A DNA stretch of 64,000 bases from Theocolax elegans (taxonomy: Eukaryota; Arthropoda; Insecta; Hymenoptera; Cerocephalidae): positions 52,249,085 through 52,313,084 of the forward strand of contig CM047426.1 in assembly GCA_026168455.1 (NCBI GenBank), read 5' to 3'. The notes below the pieces were generated by a model. The model searched no databases. It saw nothing but the letters and a program-made list of their open reading frames with translations, and was not told the DNA's origin. Of this stretch, positions 33,391 to 45,820 are shown piece after piece. Numbering within the stretch: position 1 is the first letter of the stretch; each line of letters opens with the position of its first letter. Made by a program: the position numbers and the translations under genes.

Positions 33391-34850
33391 CTAATTTGTT
33401 GCTAATTTGTTGCTACAAAACCGATTTTGTTGCTATAGCCGTTTCCGAGAAATGACGGGTACGCTGCCTTAATATTATGCTAGCGTAGCTAATACCTGTA
33501 GCTCTCGAACTTATTAAGTTATTTAGATGAATCCAACGGCATTATTAGTTGCTAATTTGTTGCTTTTTAACTATCTTTACGAAATGATAATATACCAACC
33601 CCTAGCAAGCATGCAGCACCCATAAAATGCTAAAAAAAAATTTTTCTTATAAATTAATTTATTATTTGATATAACAGTTTAATTTGCTACTAGTTTAGTT
33701 TTCTTCTATTTTTTGCAACCAAGAGATACAAAATTAACCTTTATTATGATCAGAATACGCCTAGTGCTGCAAGTACCCCTAAAAGGTCTAAGCATCTAAA
33801 ATCGACCAAAGCGTTAACTTTGACCATATGAATATAATTGAACGAAACCTGTGGTCTAATTTGTCGCTACTTTATTAATAATAATCATGTATTTTCATTT
33901 TCAAGTACATTGACGGTAGACAAAAGGCAATAAAAATACATTACAGCTTTTATAGACTAATACGATTTCTCTAAACTGAACTATGATCTGCTGCTCGGAC
34001 ATGTACATAAAATAGACTTATTTTCAACGAGAGAAATTGTGGGATACGTAACAATTTTGCTGCTAAATAATCAATAATCAAAAATGTATTTTGAGCTATT
34101 TTTCTTATGTACGGTGACTGAAATGAAAAGCAATTTTGTTGCTCGGATATGAATTGCTAAATATATAAAATAGATTTATTTTTTGTAAACCTAAGCAACC
34201 TCCTACATATCATTTTGTAGCTAAGTAAATTAACGTTAAAAAATAAATGTGAAGTTATTTTCTAAACATGCTGTAAGTCTTGAGTGGACAATGATTTTGT
34301 TGCTGGCCGGAACCAAGTGAATAAATAAGAAAACGCGATTTTTTATATTAACAACACATCTAGAATTAACTGACATTATGTTGCTAACGAAAATCATGTA
34401 AATAAATGTCTCGAAATAACTCTTTGATGTATAGCATGTCTCTAGAAGTCGCTACAATTTTGTTGTTCTAATATACATCGTTAAATATATAAAATTGACT
34501 TATTTTTTGTAGCCCTAGGCAGCCTGCACAATTTCGTATTGTCGCTAAGAAAATTTGCGTCAAAAATTAAATGTGAAGTTATTTTCGATACATGTGGTAA
34601 ATCTAAAGGAAATAACGGTTGTATATCAACACAAAAGACTTCGATTTAATGGACAAAATCATTATTGTATATTTCATCTTATCATAAGCGTATACATATG
34701 GGACATTTCATGTCTTCTAGTTTATGAAAATTTTAAAATGCACCAAATTTTGGATACATGCTAGAAATGTTCCTCAAACTACATTGAGAGAATTTCCAGA
34801 CGCTCTCTGAATTTAGTCAATTCAGGTCGTGTAAATAATGTTTTGTGTGA
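33380..34850 (+). repeat. Degenerate TTTGTTGCT repeat tract
   Basis: Starts with three perfect ATTTGTTGCTA units (33380-33416), and the motif TTTTGTTGCT or a close variant recurs near 33427, 33548, 33868, 34062, 34137, 34299, 34378 and 34456, all on the plus strand. Longer shared pieces (CTAAATATATAAAATAGATT, AAAAATAAATGTGAAGTTAT) point to decayed tandem units of about 150-330 bp. It begins at the broken 3' end of the LINE. No coding sequence. Confidence 0.5.
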
Positions 34851-36843
34851 CAGGTCTACCAGTTTTTGGAGCGCCGCAATAAAGTGAGGTTACATCGATT
34901 TTTCAGCAATTTTAAAATTTCCATTTGCATACTTGACGTGAAATTCATTCCTTTAATTTCGCACACATATAAATCACGAAATTCTAAACAACTTTTCTAT
35001 CTGACAAATTTCGATTTGAAGCTTATTTTTTAAGATATTATTAATTAAACATTATTAATTCGAGCCAATACAAAGCGCGCCAGTCGGCGATAGGCGGTGC
35101 AGTGAGACCGAAAGCGGTGCGTGGAGGGAGCGCCCGGAAAGGGGAAGCATATTGGTTGATTCATTTGTTATTCAACATGTTAATATGCGACAAAATTAAG
35201 AGAATCGGGAGATTAAAAAATGGCCGATAAGGAAATGTCAAACCTTATTATTTCATTATTTAATTATTTAATTGTTTACTAAATGAATAAATTATTTAAT
35301 TATTTAATAAATGAAACAGAATTTGGTAATTAAATTCGAAATGTTAATGTTAATTATTATATTAAAAAACTAATTATTTAGCTGTTTATTTAACAATTTT
35401 TTAATTTTTCTGAATAACTTGACAAGTATAATTTTTTTTACTATATTATAACACAGTCTATTTCATTTAAGTGGGTTAAAAATGTTGAAAAGTTACTGTT
35501 AAAATATTAGTCTATTCGATGAAATTGTTCCTGGGATATCCTATTTATTATGGAAAAAAAACTCAGGGTATAGAGTCTCTTATAATTAATTAAAATAGTA
35601 CCCTAGTAGAAATCTGACAATAAATGTAACAATTTTAAGTCAGAAAATGGCCAATTATCATAAAATACCCAATAAATGCCTAATTAATGGTAACATTAGT
35701 TTTTTTAAACTTAAATGTTACATTTTTACTAGGGTTATGCTACATATAAATTGGCCAAAAAAATGCAATTAAAAGTTAATAATAAGTAACTTGGATTAAA
35801 AAATTAAGAAATGCTTTCACTTGTTATGAAAACAATTATTAGTTAATAATATTGAATTGTTTTTTCAATCTTAACCCAGGCTTATCCCCTTAATCAAATA
35901 GATATTGGTGATTTCACGACGAGTGTACATAAATTTTAAAATGGCTCATGTTTTGTAGATGGACTAAAAATATAATCCATAATCTGCAAGAAATTTTATT
36001 TCAAAATATTAATTTGTATCAGAGTTATGCAAGTTGTAACAACAATTTTTTCCTTTTTTCCAATTTTCACCATATTGGAAGTATACATAAAATACTTCAA
36101 AAAAGGTTAACGTTTTGTATTGCATAAGGTAAAAGTACCAGTGTCGGAACGGTTTTTTACTAGGTATGTAAATTTTAATTATTTTTAAGCAAAATAAAGA
36201 GCTATACCATTACTATTTGTTAACTTATGATAAATTATTAGCGTTCAATTCATATTTTTTTGAAGTTAATAATTAATATTTTTTTCATATTAATTTTATT
36301 TTCTTATGCTTATGTTGAGTCCAATTATTAAATATGAGATAAAAACTGTCAATATGAATTTGTACATAAGTTGGAACATTCAAAATAGTTTTGTTAATTA
36401 GAATTGTGTGTTTTAATTAATTTATTTACTACACATAGTTGACTTATCGAAGATGATGTAAAATATTACAATAGTTATTAGTTAACGATTGCTATTAATT
36501 AGACATTTAATAAATTTAAATAAATATTAAATATCTTAATGTTAAAAGTGTTCCACGAAACGGATGAAATATAGAATTATGTACCAATTATGAAACATTA
36601 TTTCTTGCTGTTTCAATACTTATGGACATGAGAAAATGATGTACATATTTTGGAACAGTATAATTTATGAAGCAATTAGATATAAATTTGAATTTTAGTG
36701 TACATCATATGAAAGTATAGCTGCTATACATAATATTATGTTTGTAAAGCATAATGAATTATGTTTAAATAGCTTTAAACAAGGTATCGGAAATCAGCAC
36801 TATTTGTCATCATAACCTTCCAAATTATTTGACTTTTGAATCT

Positions 36844-37969
36844 TATAACGGTAAGCGAGTTACCGATCAGGTGAGTAACCGAAAAGAGTATCGAGATTGA
36901 TGCGCGCGCAGGGAACGCGCGCGAGTATCGTGCGCGGGGAGAGTAGCGAGAGAGTTCGCGCGCGCACGGCAACAACAACGTGTTGGTGACCGGCATTGAC
37001 TGTTTTACGGGATCAAAGAACGAAAGGACTGGTGTGCTTTGTGTGTGGGTGTGAGAACCTTCTCCTCACTAACCTCCACGTCGGCGTGTAGAGCAGCACG
37101 TCTCACAGGCAGTGAGAAAAGGAGGCACGGGGTATCCAGCCTTCTTGACCGTTGGAGAGAGAGGGAGAGAGAGAGATACACGAGTACGAGCTCTCTCTCG
37201 GTGGCACAGCCTTTTCCCGCCGAAGCGAGATATTCAGATACGCGGTAAGTGGTGCACCACGTTTAGACCCGCGTGTCTACCAAATATTTCGTGTCCCGAT
37301 TTACCTGGTACGGTCCAGGTGAGGAAACGTTCCTCCTTTCCCCCTCTCGTGACAAATCCCGCCCGGGTAGACAGGTCGGTGGTTCGCGGGAGCCACTTCA
37401 CGAGAGAAGGCGCGCCTGACGTAGGAAGCTTCTACGTCAGAGCTCCCTACGTCAGAGATACATACGTTATACGGTGTGACGGATGCCATCAGGTTAAGCA
37501 GCCGAACATTCTCGGATCGGTTGTTCGTAACTCGTTAGTTAATAGGGTTTAACTACTTGTTTTCGCGCTGACCTCGGGGGTAGTCATCGGTACGACTCCC
37601 CGTAAATTGTTAACGTTAATTTGTTGTTAATTTATTAATATCTAATTGTTTGTTTAATAAATCGACTCAGCGAGACAATCTTTCTCGCCGTCTAACGTAA
37701 GATTTCAATTGTTGATAGTGTTTTACCGGTTACTGTCCTATCCTACGAATACCGCCCTCTCCGAGGTTTATCCTAGTTGGCAATTTTGGGCATAGGGTCC
37801 AACACACGGTATCTAAGTCAAACGAGGTGTTTAACGTTGTTAACGGCATTGCACGGGAATCAAAGTGATTCCCGGCCGCATCGTGGGACTGCACACTTAA
37901 GGTTGCTAAGTTGGGACAAATTGGGCCTAACCGTGGGCCTTACATTTCCCCAGTAACCACCCCGTTACA
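36844..37969 (+). mobile_element. Solo LTR, family A, copy 2
   Basis: Starts TATAACGGTAAGCGAG and ends ACCCCGTTACA, with ATCT on each side (36840-36843, 37970-37973): an exact 4-bp target duplication. 1126 bp. Contains CG-rich sequence at 36900-36965, a GAGAGAGAGAGA tract near 37155, and TTTAATAAATCGACTC near 37652 as a likely poly(A) signal. Same orientation as copy 1, opposite to copy 3. Open frames such as 37112-37552 have no retroelement domain and are treated as non-coding LTR sequence. Confidence 0.85.
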
Positions 37970-38289
37970 ATCTTTTATATGTTTTTTCTTGATTACATAT
38001 ATTTTATGTTCTTATATTTATAAATCTACATTTCTTAACTTATTTGAAATATGATTTATTTTTTCCATTTATAAAAGACTCAAAGTTTTGTTAAAATATT
38101 ATAATTTAATACTATATGTTCCACAATACGGCACTGTTTCGCAATTGGTACTTTTACCTTATTAAATGGGAAAAAGTTTAAAGCGCTCAATATAATTGTA
38201 TACCATTTTTACAAATACCTAATTTGCAGTAATAAAATTGGCTATCAAGTAATTCTGATTTTGGACTGTATGACAGCATCAATATGGCT

Positions 38290-39102
38290 CTGATTGAAAC
38301 AGGTTATTCTTTGAAACAATAGCTTCTCAACAAAATTTGTTTTAATATGGGATTTTGATGCAAACCAAAAATTTAATAAATTAAAGATATTGTATAAGTG
38401 AAAAATTTGAAACTAGACAGTTTTAGCACTCGGGTACCCATGTTATACTATCCAACAGTTCTATTTAACAATTATTATCCTGGATAACACTTTTTTCGTC
38501 TAATTATTTGGATTCTACTATGTTTATTTAATAATATTAACTTATTGAACTTATATTAAATGTGTATGAATATGTAGCCAATGAAACTTGTGAATTGGAT
38601 TTTTATAATTTTTTCACCAAATAGTGTTTTTTAGGATTTTATTAATTAGGACAGATCTCAGAATATCTAAATTTAATTAATTATAATTAATAATACTTAT
38701 CAATAATACTAAAAAATACAATTTAGTGAAAAAGATATTAAAACCCAATTAACAAGTTATATTGGTTACATTAAACTTATCTTCAATTAATAATTTACTT
38801 AAATTTTCTTAAAATTAATTTTTGTTAGGTATATGATAGTTTTGTAAAATTTCATTAATGACATTAAATAAACATTGTATAATTCAATTAGTTAGGTGAT
38901 AAAAAGTTTATTCAGGACAATAATTTTTGAATAAAAATGTTGATTCTATGAAATGTGTACTCAAGTACTAAAACTGTCTAATTTCAATTTATTCATTTAT
39001 ACAATATTTATACAACACCTTTACTTTATTATATCTTTGGTTTGAATCAAGATCCCACATTAAATCAAATTTTGTTGATAAGCTATTGTTTCAAAAAATA
39101 AC
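38290..39102. mobile_element. Fold-back element inside the 5.7-kb element
   Basis: ACAATAGCTTCTCAACAAAA and CTAGACAGTTTTAGCACT at 38320-38440 are mirrored by AGTACTAAAACTGTCTAAT and TTTTGTTGATAAGCTATTG at 38963-39090. Arms about 150 bp, AT-rich centre of about 500 bp. The right end abuts the poly-T of the SINE at 39103, which probably inserted at or near its edge. Confidence 0.65.
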
Positions 39103-39300
39103 CTTTTTTTTATTTTAACGTCGCTCTTTTTATGCTCTCAAATTGGTGCTAATCAGCGACAGAGGTTATACGATGTCTTTGTTAAGAAAGCACTTGTAGA
39201 AAATACATTCCCCAGTGGTGCTTGTATCAATCGGCCGGGGCGGGGATTCGAACCTGGGACCTCCTGATTACGAGACCGACGCCCTACCCTGGCGGAAGTA
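39103..39300 (-). mobile_element. tRNA-derived SINE (tRNA-Thr-like head)
   Basis: On the minus strand: a head with CCAGGGTAGGGCGTCGGTCT, then CTCGTAA as an anticodon-loop look-alike (CGT, Thr), then an exact B box in CCCAGGTTCGAATCCC; a body (CAAGCACCACTGGGGAATG); a tail domain ending GCTGATTAGCACC..GAGCGACGTT; and an A-rich tail (39103-39115 on the plus strand as T). The tail domain is shared with the SINEs at 45788 and 48279 (GCTAATCAGCGAC on the plus strand there), so these SINEs share a 3' end, as expected if one LINE mobilises them. Confidence 0.75.
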
Positions 39301-39675
39301 TTCATTGTACATTTCTGTACATTTCCGTACATTTCTGTACATTTCTGTACATTTCTGTACATTTCTGTACATTTTTGCAAAAAAGTCTAAAAGCTGATAA
39401 AAATGTACAGAAATGTACAGAAATGTACAGAAATGTACAGAAATGTACAGAAATGTACAGAAATGTACAGAAATGTACAGAAATGTACAGAAATGTACAG
39501 AAATGTACAGAAATGTACAGAAATGTACAGAAATGTACAGAAATGTACAGAAATGTACAGAAATGTACAGAAATGTACAGAAATGTACAGACATCTACAG
39601 AAATGTACAGAAATATATGAAAATGTTCCAAAATGTACGGAAAGGTACAGAAATGTACGAAAATATACAAAGAAT
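39301..39675. repeat. 10-bp minisatellite in two inverted blocks
   Basis: 39301-39372 is seven to eight units of ACATTTCTGT; a 30-bp spacer (TTTTTGCAAAAAAGTC..) follows; 39405-39660 is over 20 units of AAATGTACAG, the complement. The outermost sequence on both sides is the inverted pair TGGCGGAAGTATTCA / GAATACTTCCGCCA (39288, 39674). The long YRNVQKCTEM-type open frames on both strands are by-products of a 10-bp repeat read in three frames and are not genes. Confidence 0.9.
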
Positions 39676-40670
39676 ACTTCCGCCAGGGTACCAACCGAGA
39701 CATCGCAAGCCTCACAAAGAATAATATTTCTTAATTTTTTAAACCAATTAACTTATTATAAACTTTTAATTTAATTTTTTTGGCCAATTTATATGTAGCA
39801 TAACCCTAGTAAAAATGTAACATTTAAGTTTAAAAAAACTCTAATGTTGCCATTAATTGGGTATTTTATGATAATTGGCCATTTTCTGACTTAAAATTGT
39901 TACATTTATTGTCAATTTTCTACTAGGGTACTATTTTAATTAATTATAAGAGACTCTATACCCTGAGTTTTTTTTCCATAATAGATAGGATATCCCAGGA
40001 ACAATTTCATCGAATAGACTAATATTTTAACAGTAACTTTTCAACATTTTTAATCCACTAAAATGAAATAGACTGTGTTATAATATAGTAAAAAAATTAT
40101 ACTTATCAAGTTATTCAGAAAAATAAAAAAATTGTTTAATAAACAGCTAAATAATTAGTTTTTGAACATAATAATTAACATTAACATTTCGAATTTAATT
40201 ACCAAATTCTGTTTCATTTAATTGGATTAAAATCATTATTGTTAAAATGTCAGTTTATTCGATGAAGTGGTTTCTAAGATATCCTCGGTATTAATTTATT
40301 AAATAATAAATTATTTAAAATGCGTGAAGCAATTAAATAATTAAATAATGAAACAATAAGGCTTGACATTTCCTTATCGGCCATTTTTTAATCTCCCGAT
40401 TCTCTTAATTTTGTCGCATATTAACATGTTGAATAACAAATGAATCAACCAATATGCTTCCCCTTTCCGGGCGCTCCCTCCACGCACCGCTTTCGGTCTC
40501 ACTGCACCGCCTATCGCCGGCTGGCGTGCTCTGATTGGCTCGACTTAATAATGTTTAATTAATAATATCTTAAAAAATAAGTTTCAAATCAAAATTTGTC
40601 TAATAGAAAAGTTGTTTAGAATTTTGAGCTTTATATGTTTGCGAAATTAACGGAATAAATTTCAGAACAC

Positions 40671-42246
40671 CCTGTATATATATATATTATGATTTCTTTT
40701 AAATTAACCACTTTAAAATCCCACACAAATTTTTTCTCCAGACATTCATGTTTTGAATTTATCAGTCAACACGTAATTTATTTAGTGTTTAACAAGGTAT
40801 ATCTTTATAAAAAATGTAATAAAAATTATTAATATTGAAAAGGAAAGGTAAAGGATCTTTAATTTTACATTAACATTACTCACAATCTTCTGTTTCAAAT
40901 ATCCGAAGAATGTATATTCAATTACAATAAGACTATTATCTGTTCAGTCAAGTTCAATTTTTCATTAACTGGCATACAAAATTCTGGATGATATCAATTA
41001 AAAATATAAAAAATTATTTCTTTTGCGATTCTTTGAATTTTCTAAAAACATTTTCTTCCAAAAATATGGTTAGTTCAACATTACATTACTTTACAAGTAT
41101 CCAATTTTTTTTAAATTTCATTTTAGGTTATAATATTTTTCTCATAAGCTAATCCTTATTATATATTTTGAGATTTTTACAGCATAATGCTATTATTATG
41201 TTCTATTTCCACGATTTTCTTCAAAACATTTCATCAATTATTTTCAGAAATATGAGTAATCAAATATTTTGTACAAAATATATAATATTTAATAACTTAT
41301 AAATTATGCCTATATGTCATAGTATAAATTTTGAATTGAAAAACAATAGGGATCGAAAGTACCAAAAAGACTATTCTTTCCCAAAATTTCAAGTGGATTA
41401 AATACTTTTTATTTTCGAAAAGTTCGACAAAAAAACATATTTATTTCACTATCTTATTTTTTTAATTAAAAACTTGTAGACATAATTAATTGAAATTTTT
41501 ACATTTTATGACCATTAAAAGGTCCCTTCGTCGTAAATTTTTCTTTTAAATAACAAAATAACTAATAGAGGTAATTTGAAGATCCAAAATCGATCAGATA
41601 GATTTTTTTGCTTTATAAAGTACATTTGGTCCAATTAAAAAAAACAATGGTATTATCAAAAATTTCAACTTTTCTTTTAGCTATCCATAAGCGGTAAACC
41701 TAAAAACTTCAATAAATTCCGGTGGCTTTTCTAATTGTTTCTATGATAAACAACTGATTTGTCTTATTTGCACAGTATTTACAATGATAATTGAGTTATT
41801 AGTAGTTATTTTTCCCTTATCCATTTTTAATAGCAATTTAACAGGTCACAACTAGATTGAAAATCAATCTATTTTTACAAGCCGAAAAGTCGCTTAAAAC
41901 TTAATAAAATAGTTAACTAATGGGAGAAAAATCGTTTCATCGCAAGGCCAAAAATAGACTTAGTTTTCCTACATTTTTTGCCCATTCAACTTAAGGGGGT
42001 TCCAAAGTCAATTTTATGACTGAATTATCGACCTGCCGTCGATATAGTAGGTTGCATTATCAGTATACTACGCCATCTAGCGTACGATTCAAGTGATGTC
42101 GGTAGATCGCGTAGTTATACTAACACTGTGATTTGATTTTGTGGAGATAACATAACCTAAGCTTGAAATTTATTCTTTATTGATCAAGAGCCAAAAAAAT
42201 TTTTTTTTTCTCTAACTTTGAGAAGGTCTTTTTAGCGTGTATGATA
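40671..42246. other. AT-rich DNA without recognised features
   Basis: No open frame with a domain and no clear repeat structure was seen. At 41994 TTAAGGGGGTTCC resembles the terminus of the TTAA element at 19360, and CTACGCCATCTAGCG at 42068 is a motif seen in dispersed insect repeats; neither can be extended into a bounded element. Confidence 0.4.
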
Positions 42247-44338
42247 AATTCAGGATTGATTACTCATTATAGAGTGGGCAATCAGACTTACAGTTCTGTA
42301 CTTGCATAGTTACAAGCAATTGATACTTTTACTCACTATGGAGTGACAACAATTTTAATGAATTGTTCAATTTTTTAATAACTAAAATTAAATATAATAA
42401 TTACGAACAGTTATTAGCAATAATTGGGCTTGCGTGAAAAATCCTATTCTATAACTCAAATTATAGAATATCTTAATCCAATAAATGTTTTTTAATAGCG
42501 TGTAAGATATTTATAAATAATAATTGTATACTGCTATTTATAATTAAATCATTTAAAACATTTTTCTTTTCATCATTTTTTTTATAATCATAAACCTTTT
42601 TCATAAATTCAGTTACGTACTGAAATATTTTTAATGCCTTAATCCCATAAATTTAGGATTGATTACTCATTATAGAGTGGGCAATTAGGCTTACTCACTA
42701 TTGAGCGACAACAATTTTAATAAACTGTTGAATTTTTTAATAACTTGAATTAAATATAATAACTATGAACAGTTATTAGCCATCATTGGGCTTGCGTGAA
42801 AAATCCTATTCTATAACTCCAATTATAGAATATCTTAATCCAATAAATGTTTTTTAATAGCGTGTAAGATATTGTAACGGGGTGGATACTGGGGATACGT
42901 AAGGCCCACGGTTAGGCCCAATCAGTCCCAACTTACCAACCTTAAGTGTGCAGTCCCACGATGCGGCCGGGAATCCCTTTGATTCCCGTGCAATGCCGTT
43001 AACAACGTCAAACACTCCGTTTGACTTATATACCGTGTGTTGGGCCCTATGCCCAAAATTGCCAACTAGGATAAACACCGGAGAGGGCGGTATTCGGAGG
43101 ATAGGACAGTTATCGGTAAAACACTATTAACAATCGATATTTTACGTTTAATCGGCGAGAAAGATAGTCTCGCCGAGTCAATTTATTAAATTAACAATTA
43201 AATATTAATAAATTATGAACAAATAAACTTTAACAATTTGCCCCCGAGGTCAGCGCGAAAAGAATCAGTTAAAATCTATTTAACTGTCGATTACGAGCAA
43301 CCGATCCGGATATGATCGGCTGCTTAACCTGATGGCATACGTCACACCGTGTGACGTATGAATCACTGACGTAGAGAGCTTTTACGTAGAAGCTTACTAC
43401 GTCACGCGCGCCTTCTCTCGTGAAGTGGTTCCCGCGAACCACCGACCTTTCTATCCGTGCGGGTATTGTCACGAGAGGGGGGAAAGGAGGAACGCTTCCT
43501 CACCTGGACCGTACCAGGTAAATCGGGACGTGAAATATTAAGTAGACACGCGGGTCTAAGTGTGGTGCACCACTTACCGCTTGTCTATATATCGCGCCTC
43601 GGCGGGAAAAGGCTGTGCTACTGAGAGAGAGCTCGTACTCGTGTATCTCTCTCTCTCTCTCTCCAACGGTCGAGAAGGTTGGACACACCGTACCTCTTTT
43701 CTCACTGCCTGTGAGAGGTGCTGCTGCACTCGTCGACGTGGAGGTTAGTGGGGAGAAGCTTCTCACACCCACACACAACGCACAACAGTACTTTTGCTCT
43801 TTTATCCCGTAAAAATCACTCGGCAATTGTCAACACCTTGTTGTTGCCGATCGCGCGCGAACTCTCTACCGATACTCCTCTCGCGCACGATTCTCGCGCG
43901 CGTTCCCTGCGCGCGCCGCGCTGTATCTCCTCTTTCGCGTTGCTTACCTGATCGGTAACTCTCTTACCATTACAATATTTATAAATAATAATTGTGTACT
44001 GCTATTTATAATTACATCATTTGAAACATTTTCCTTTTCATCATTTTTTTTATAGTCATAAAATTTTTTTATAAATTCAGTTACGTACTGAATATTTTTA
44101 AAGCCTTAATCCGATAAATTCAGGATTGATTACTCATTATAGAGTGGGCAATTAGGCTTACAGTTCTGCACTTGCACAATTACAAGCAATTGATACTTTT
44201 ACTCACTATGGAGTGACAACAATTTTAATAAATTGTTCAATTTTTTAATAACTAAAATTAAATATAATAACTACGAACAGTTATTAGCCATCATTGGGCT
44301 TGCGTGAAAAATCCTATTCTATAACTCAAATTATAGAA
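42247..44338 (+). repeat. Three tandem ~0.4-kb units, the second split by a solo LTR
   Basis: Each unit begins AATTCAGGATTGATTACTCA (42249, 42649 with one change, 44118) and continues through GAGTGACAACAATTTTAAT, GGGCTTGCGTGAAAAATCCT, AGCGTGTAAGATATTTAT and TTCAGTTACGTACTGAA. Unit 1 gives the uninterrupted sequence GTAAGATATTTATAAATAA; in unit 2 the LTR sits between its two ATAT copies. Unit 3 stops at ATTATAGAATA (44338), where the next element begins. Confidence 0.85.
42873..43974 (-). mobile_element. Solo LTR, family A, copy 3 (inverted)
   Basis: Plus-strand ends are TGTAACGGGGTGG and TCTTACCATTACA, flanked by ATAT on both sides (42869-42872, 43975-43978). The empty target is present in the neighbouring tandem unit at about 42508. 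1102 bp, minus orientation relative to copies 1 and 2. This copy best preserves the TGTAA..TTACA short inverted ends and so defines the family. It is free of gag or pol; frames inside are not called as genes. Confidence 0.9.
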
Positions 44339-45228
44339 TAACATAAAAAAATTTGGAACAAAAGTTATCTATAATTCTTATTCCCTTCTTTTTTCTACTT
44401 ACACAATAGCTTAATTTTTTTTATTAAGAATTAACTAAGTAAATATCCGATAAAAGAAATTTCTGCAATAAAAAGTATTGAAATCAAAACACCTTCCAAG
44501 AAGGTGTCAATATTCGCAAGTATTTTATTCCAATCACACTTTTTAAATTGCAATCTATTAAATAAATATCTTTAATTCTTATTCCCATATTTTTTCTACT
44601 TATACAATAGCTTAAAATTTTTTATTTAAAATTAATTACGTAACTTATAACTTATATGCACTTATAAAGTTTCTTAAGTGTGTTCCTTTTGACGGATAAA
44701 AAAATTTGGAACAAAAGTTATCTTTAATTCTTATTCCCTTCTTTTTTCTACTTACACAATAGCTTAATTCTTTTTTATTAAGAATTAACTAAGTAAATAT
44801 CCGATAAAAGAAATTTCAGCAATAGAAAGTATTGAAATCAAAACACCTTCCAAGAAGGTGTCAATATTCGCAAGTATTTTATTCCAATCACACTTTTTAA
44901 ATTGCAATCTATTAAATAAATATCTTTTTTTTATTTAAAAGTAATTACGTAACTTATAACTTATATGCACTTATAAAGTTTCATAAGTGTGTTCCTTTTG
45001 ACGAATAAAAAATTTGGAACAAAAGGGTCAGTAATAAAAAACAACTAGAAATTAAAGACTCATCATTTTCTACCTATTGTTATTTTAATTGGACATTTTA
45101 TATATTTTTCCATATATATTTTTCCATAAGTAGTTTTTTCAATAGAAAGTATTGAAATCAAAGCGGTATAATCGACAAGTATTTTTTACCATAACATAAA
45201 TTTGTATTTCAATTAAACATTTTTATTT

Positions 45229-45465
45229 TTATGTGTTACATAAACTCCTCAAAAAGTTTCTACAATTGAAAGTACTGAAATCAAAATGGAATCGCCACGC
45301 ATCAATGTCTGGGAAGAGATTTAAAAATTTTTCGTCGTTTAAATTTGTTGAAACTTCTCTAACTTGTTTCAAGGAGTTCACATTTGAACCGTGATGATTA
45401 TTTATCAAATCCTCATTATTGCCAAGAAATATATTTATTATGTCAAAATCTTCATCCATTTTCAT
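45229..45465 (-). CDS. 78-codon ORF of the inverted-repeat element, arm copy a
   Basis: Encodes MKMDEDFDIINIFLGNNEDL followed by NNHHGSNVNSLKQVREVSTN, ending FNCRNFLRSLCNT. The same protein is encoded at 46690-46926 and 49184-49420 in the opposite orientation. The acidic N-terminus and ordinary codon mix are compatible with a real short protein or the first exon of a transposase, but no domain is recognised. A fourth copy at about 47718-47960 carries single-base deletions and is frameshifted, so the frame is not conserved in every arm. Confidence 0.35.
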   Translation of the reverse strand: MKMDEDFDIINIFLGNNEDLINNHHGSNVNSLKQVREVSTNLNDEKFLNLFPDIDAWRFHFDFSTFNCRNFLRSLCNT

Positions 45466-45787
45466 AGTTGGAGAAATAAGTAAACAATTTTATAATATAT
45501 TTATTACATAAAATTAGCTTCTTCAAAACTAATAAAACAGAAATTTATTTATCTCATTTTATTGCTTTTAAATAAAATAATACTTGCACCACCGTTGGTT
45601 AAGTCTACTGATATATCTTGTGCTTTAAAACAATATGTATTTATGAACGCAAAATTTGATGTACAGTCAAGATAAAAAATAATTAGGGAATGCGAAATTT
45701 GATCGAGAATATATTTAAAATGCAATAATATAAAAATAATGAAAAAATATTATTTGAGAGGTTATATTATAGCTGTCTTTTAATTTC

Positions 45788-45789
45788 AA

Positions 45790-45820
<31 letters not shown>

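Larger units (their letters stand above)
34937..40670. mobile_element. 5.7-kb inverted-repeat element with ~0.9 kb arms
   Basis: Left arm about 34937-35825 and right arm about 39712-40670 are inverted copies of each other with few differences, for example GAGGGAGCGCCCGGAAAGGG against CCCTTTCCGGGCGCTCCCTC and CAGGGTATAGAGTCTCT against AGAGACTCTATACCCTG. The right outer end reads ACACCCTGTATATATA, like other ACAGGGTGT termini; the left one has decayed. Between the arms lie AT-rich DNA, a solo LTR, a smaller fold-back, a SINE and a minisatellite, all probably acquired later. No transposase frame was found, so it is non-autonomous. Confidence 0.8.

Noticed and set aside
37112..37552. 146-residue ORF
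   Set aside because: LTR sequence; the homologous region of copies 1 and 3 does not keep the frame.
39405..39660. Possible CRISPR-like array
   Set aside because: The 10-bp units are contiguous with no spacers, and the surroundings are eukaryotic transposons.
39153..39774. Several 100-137 residue open frames (YRNVQKCTEM-type and VHFCTFLYIS-type repeats)
   Set aside because: They are translations of a 10-bp minisatellite, whose period forces long open frames in all three phases on both strands; no gene context.
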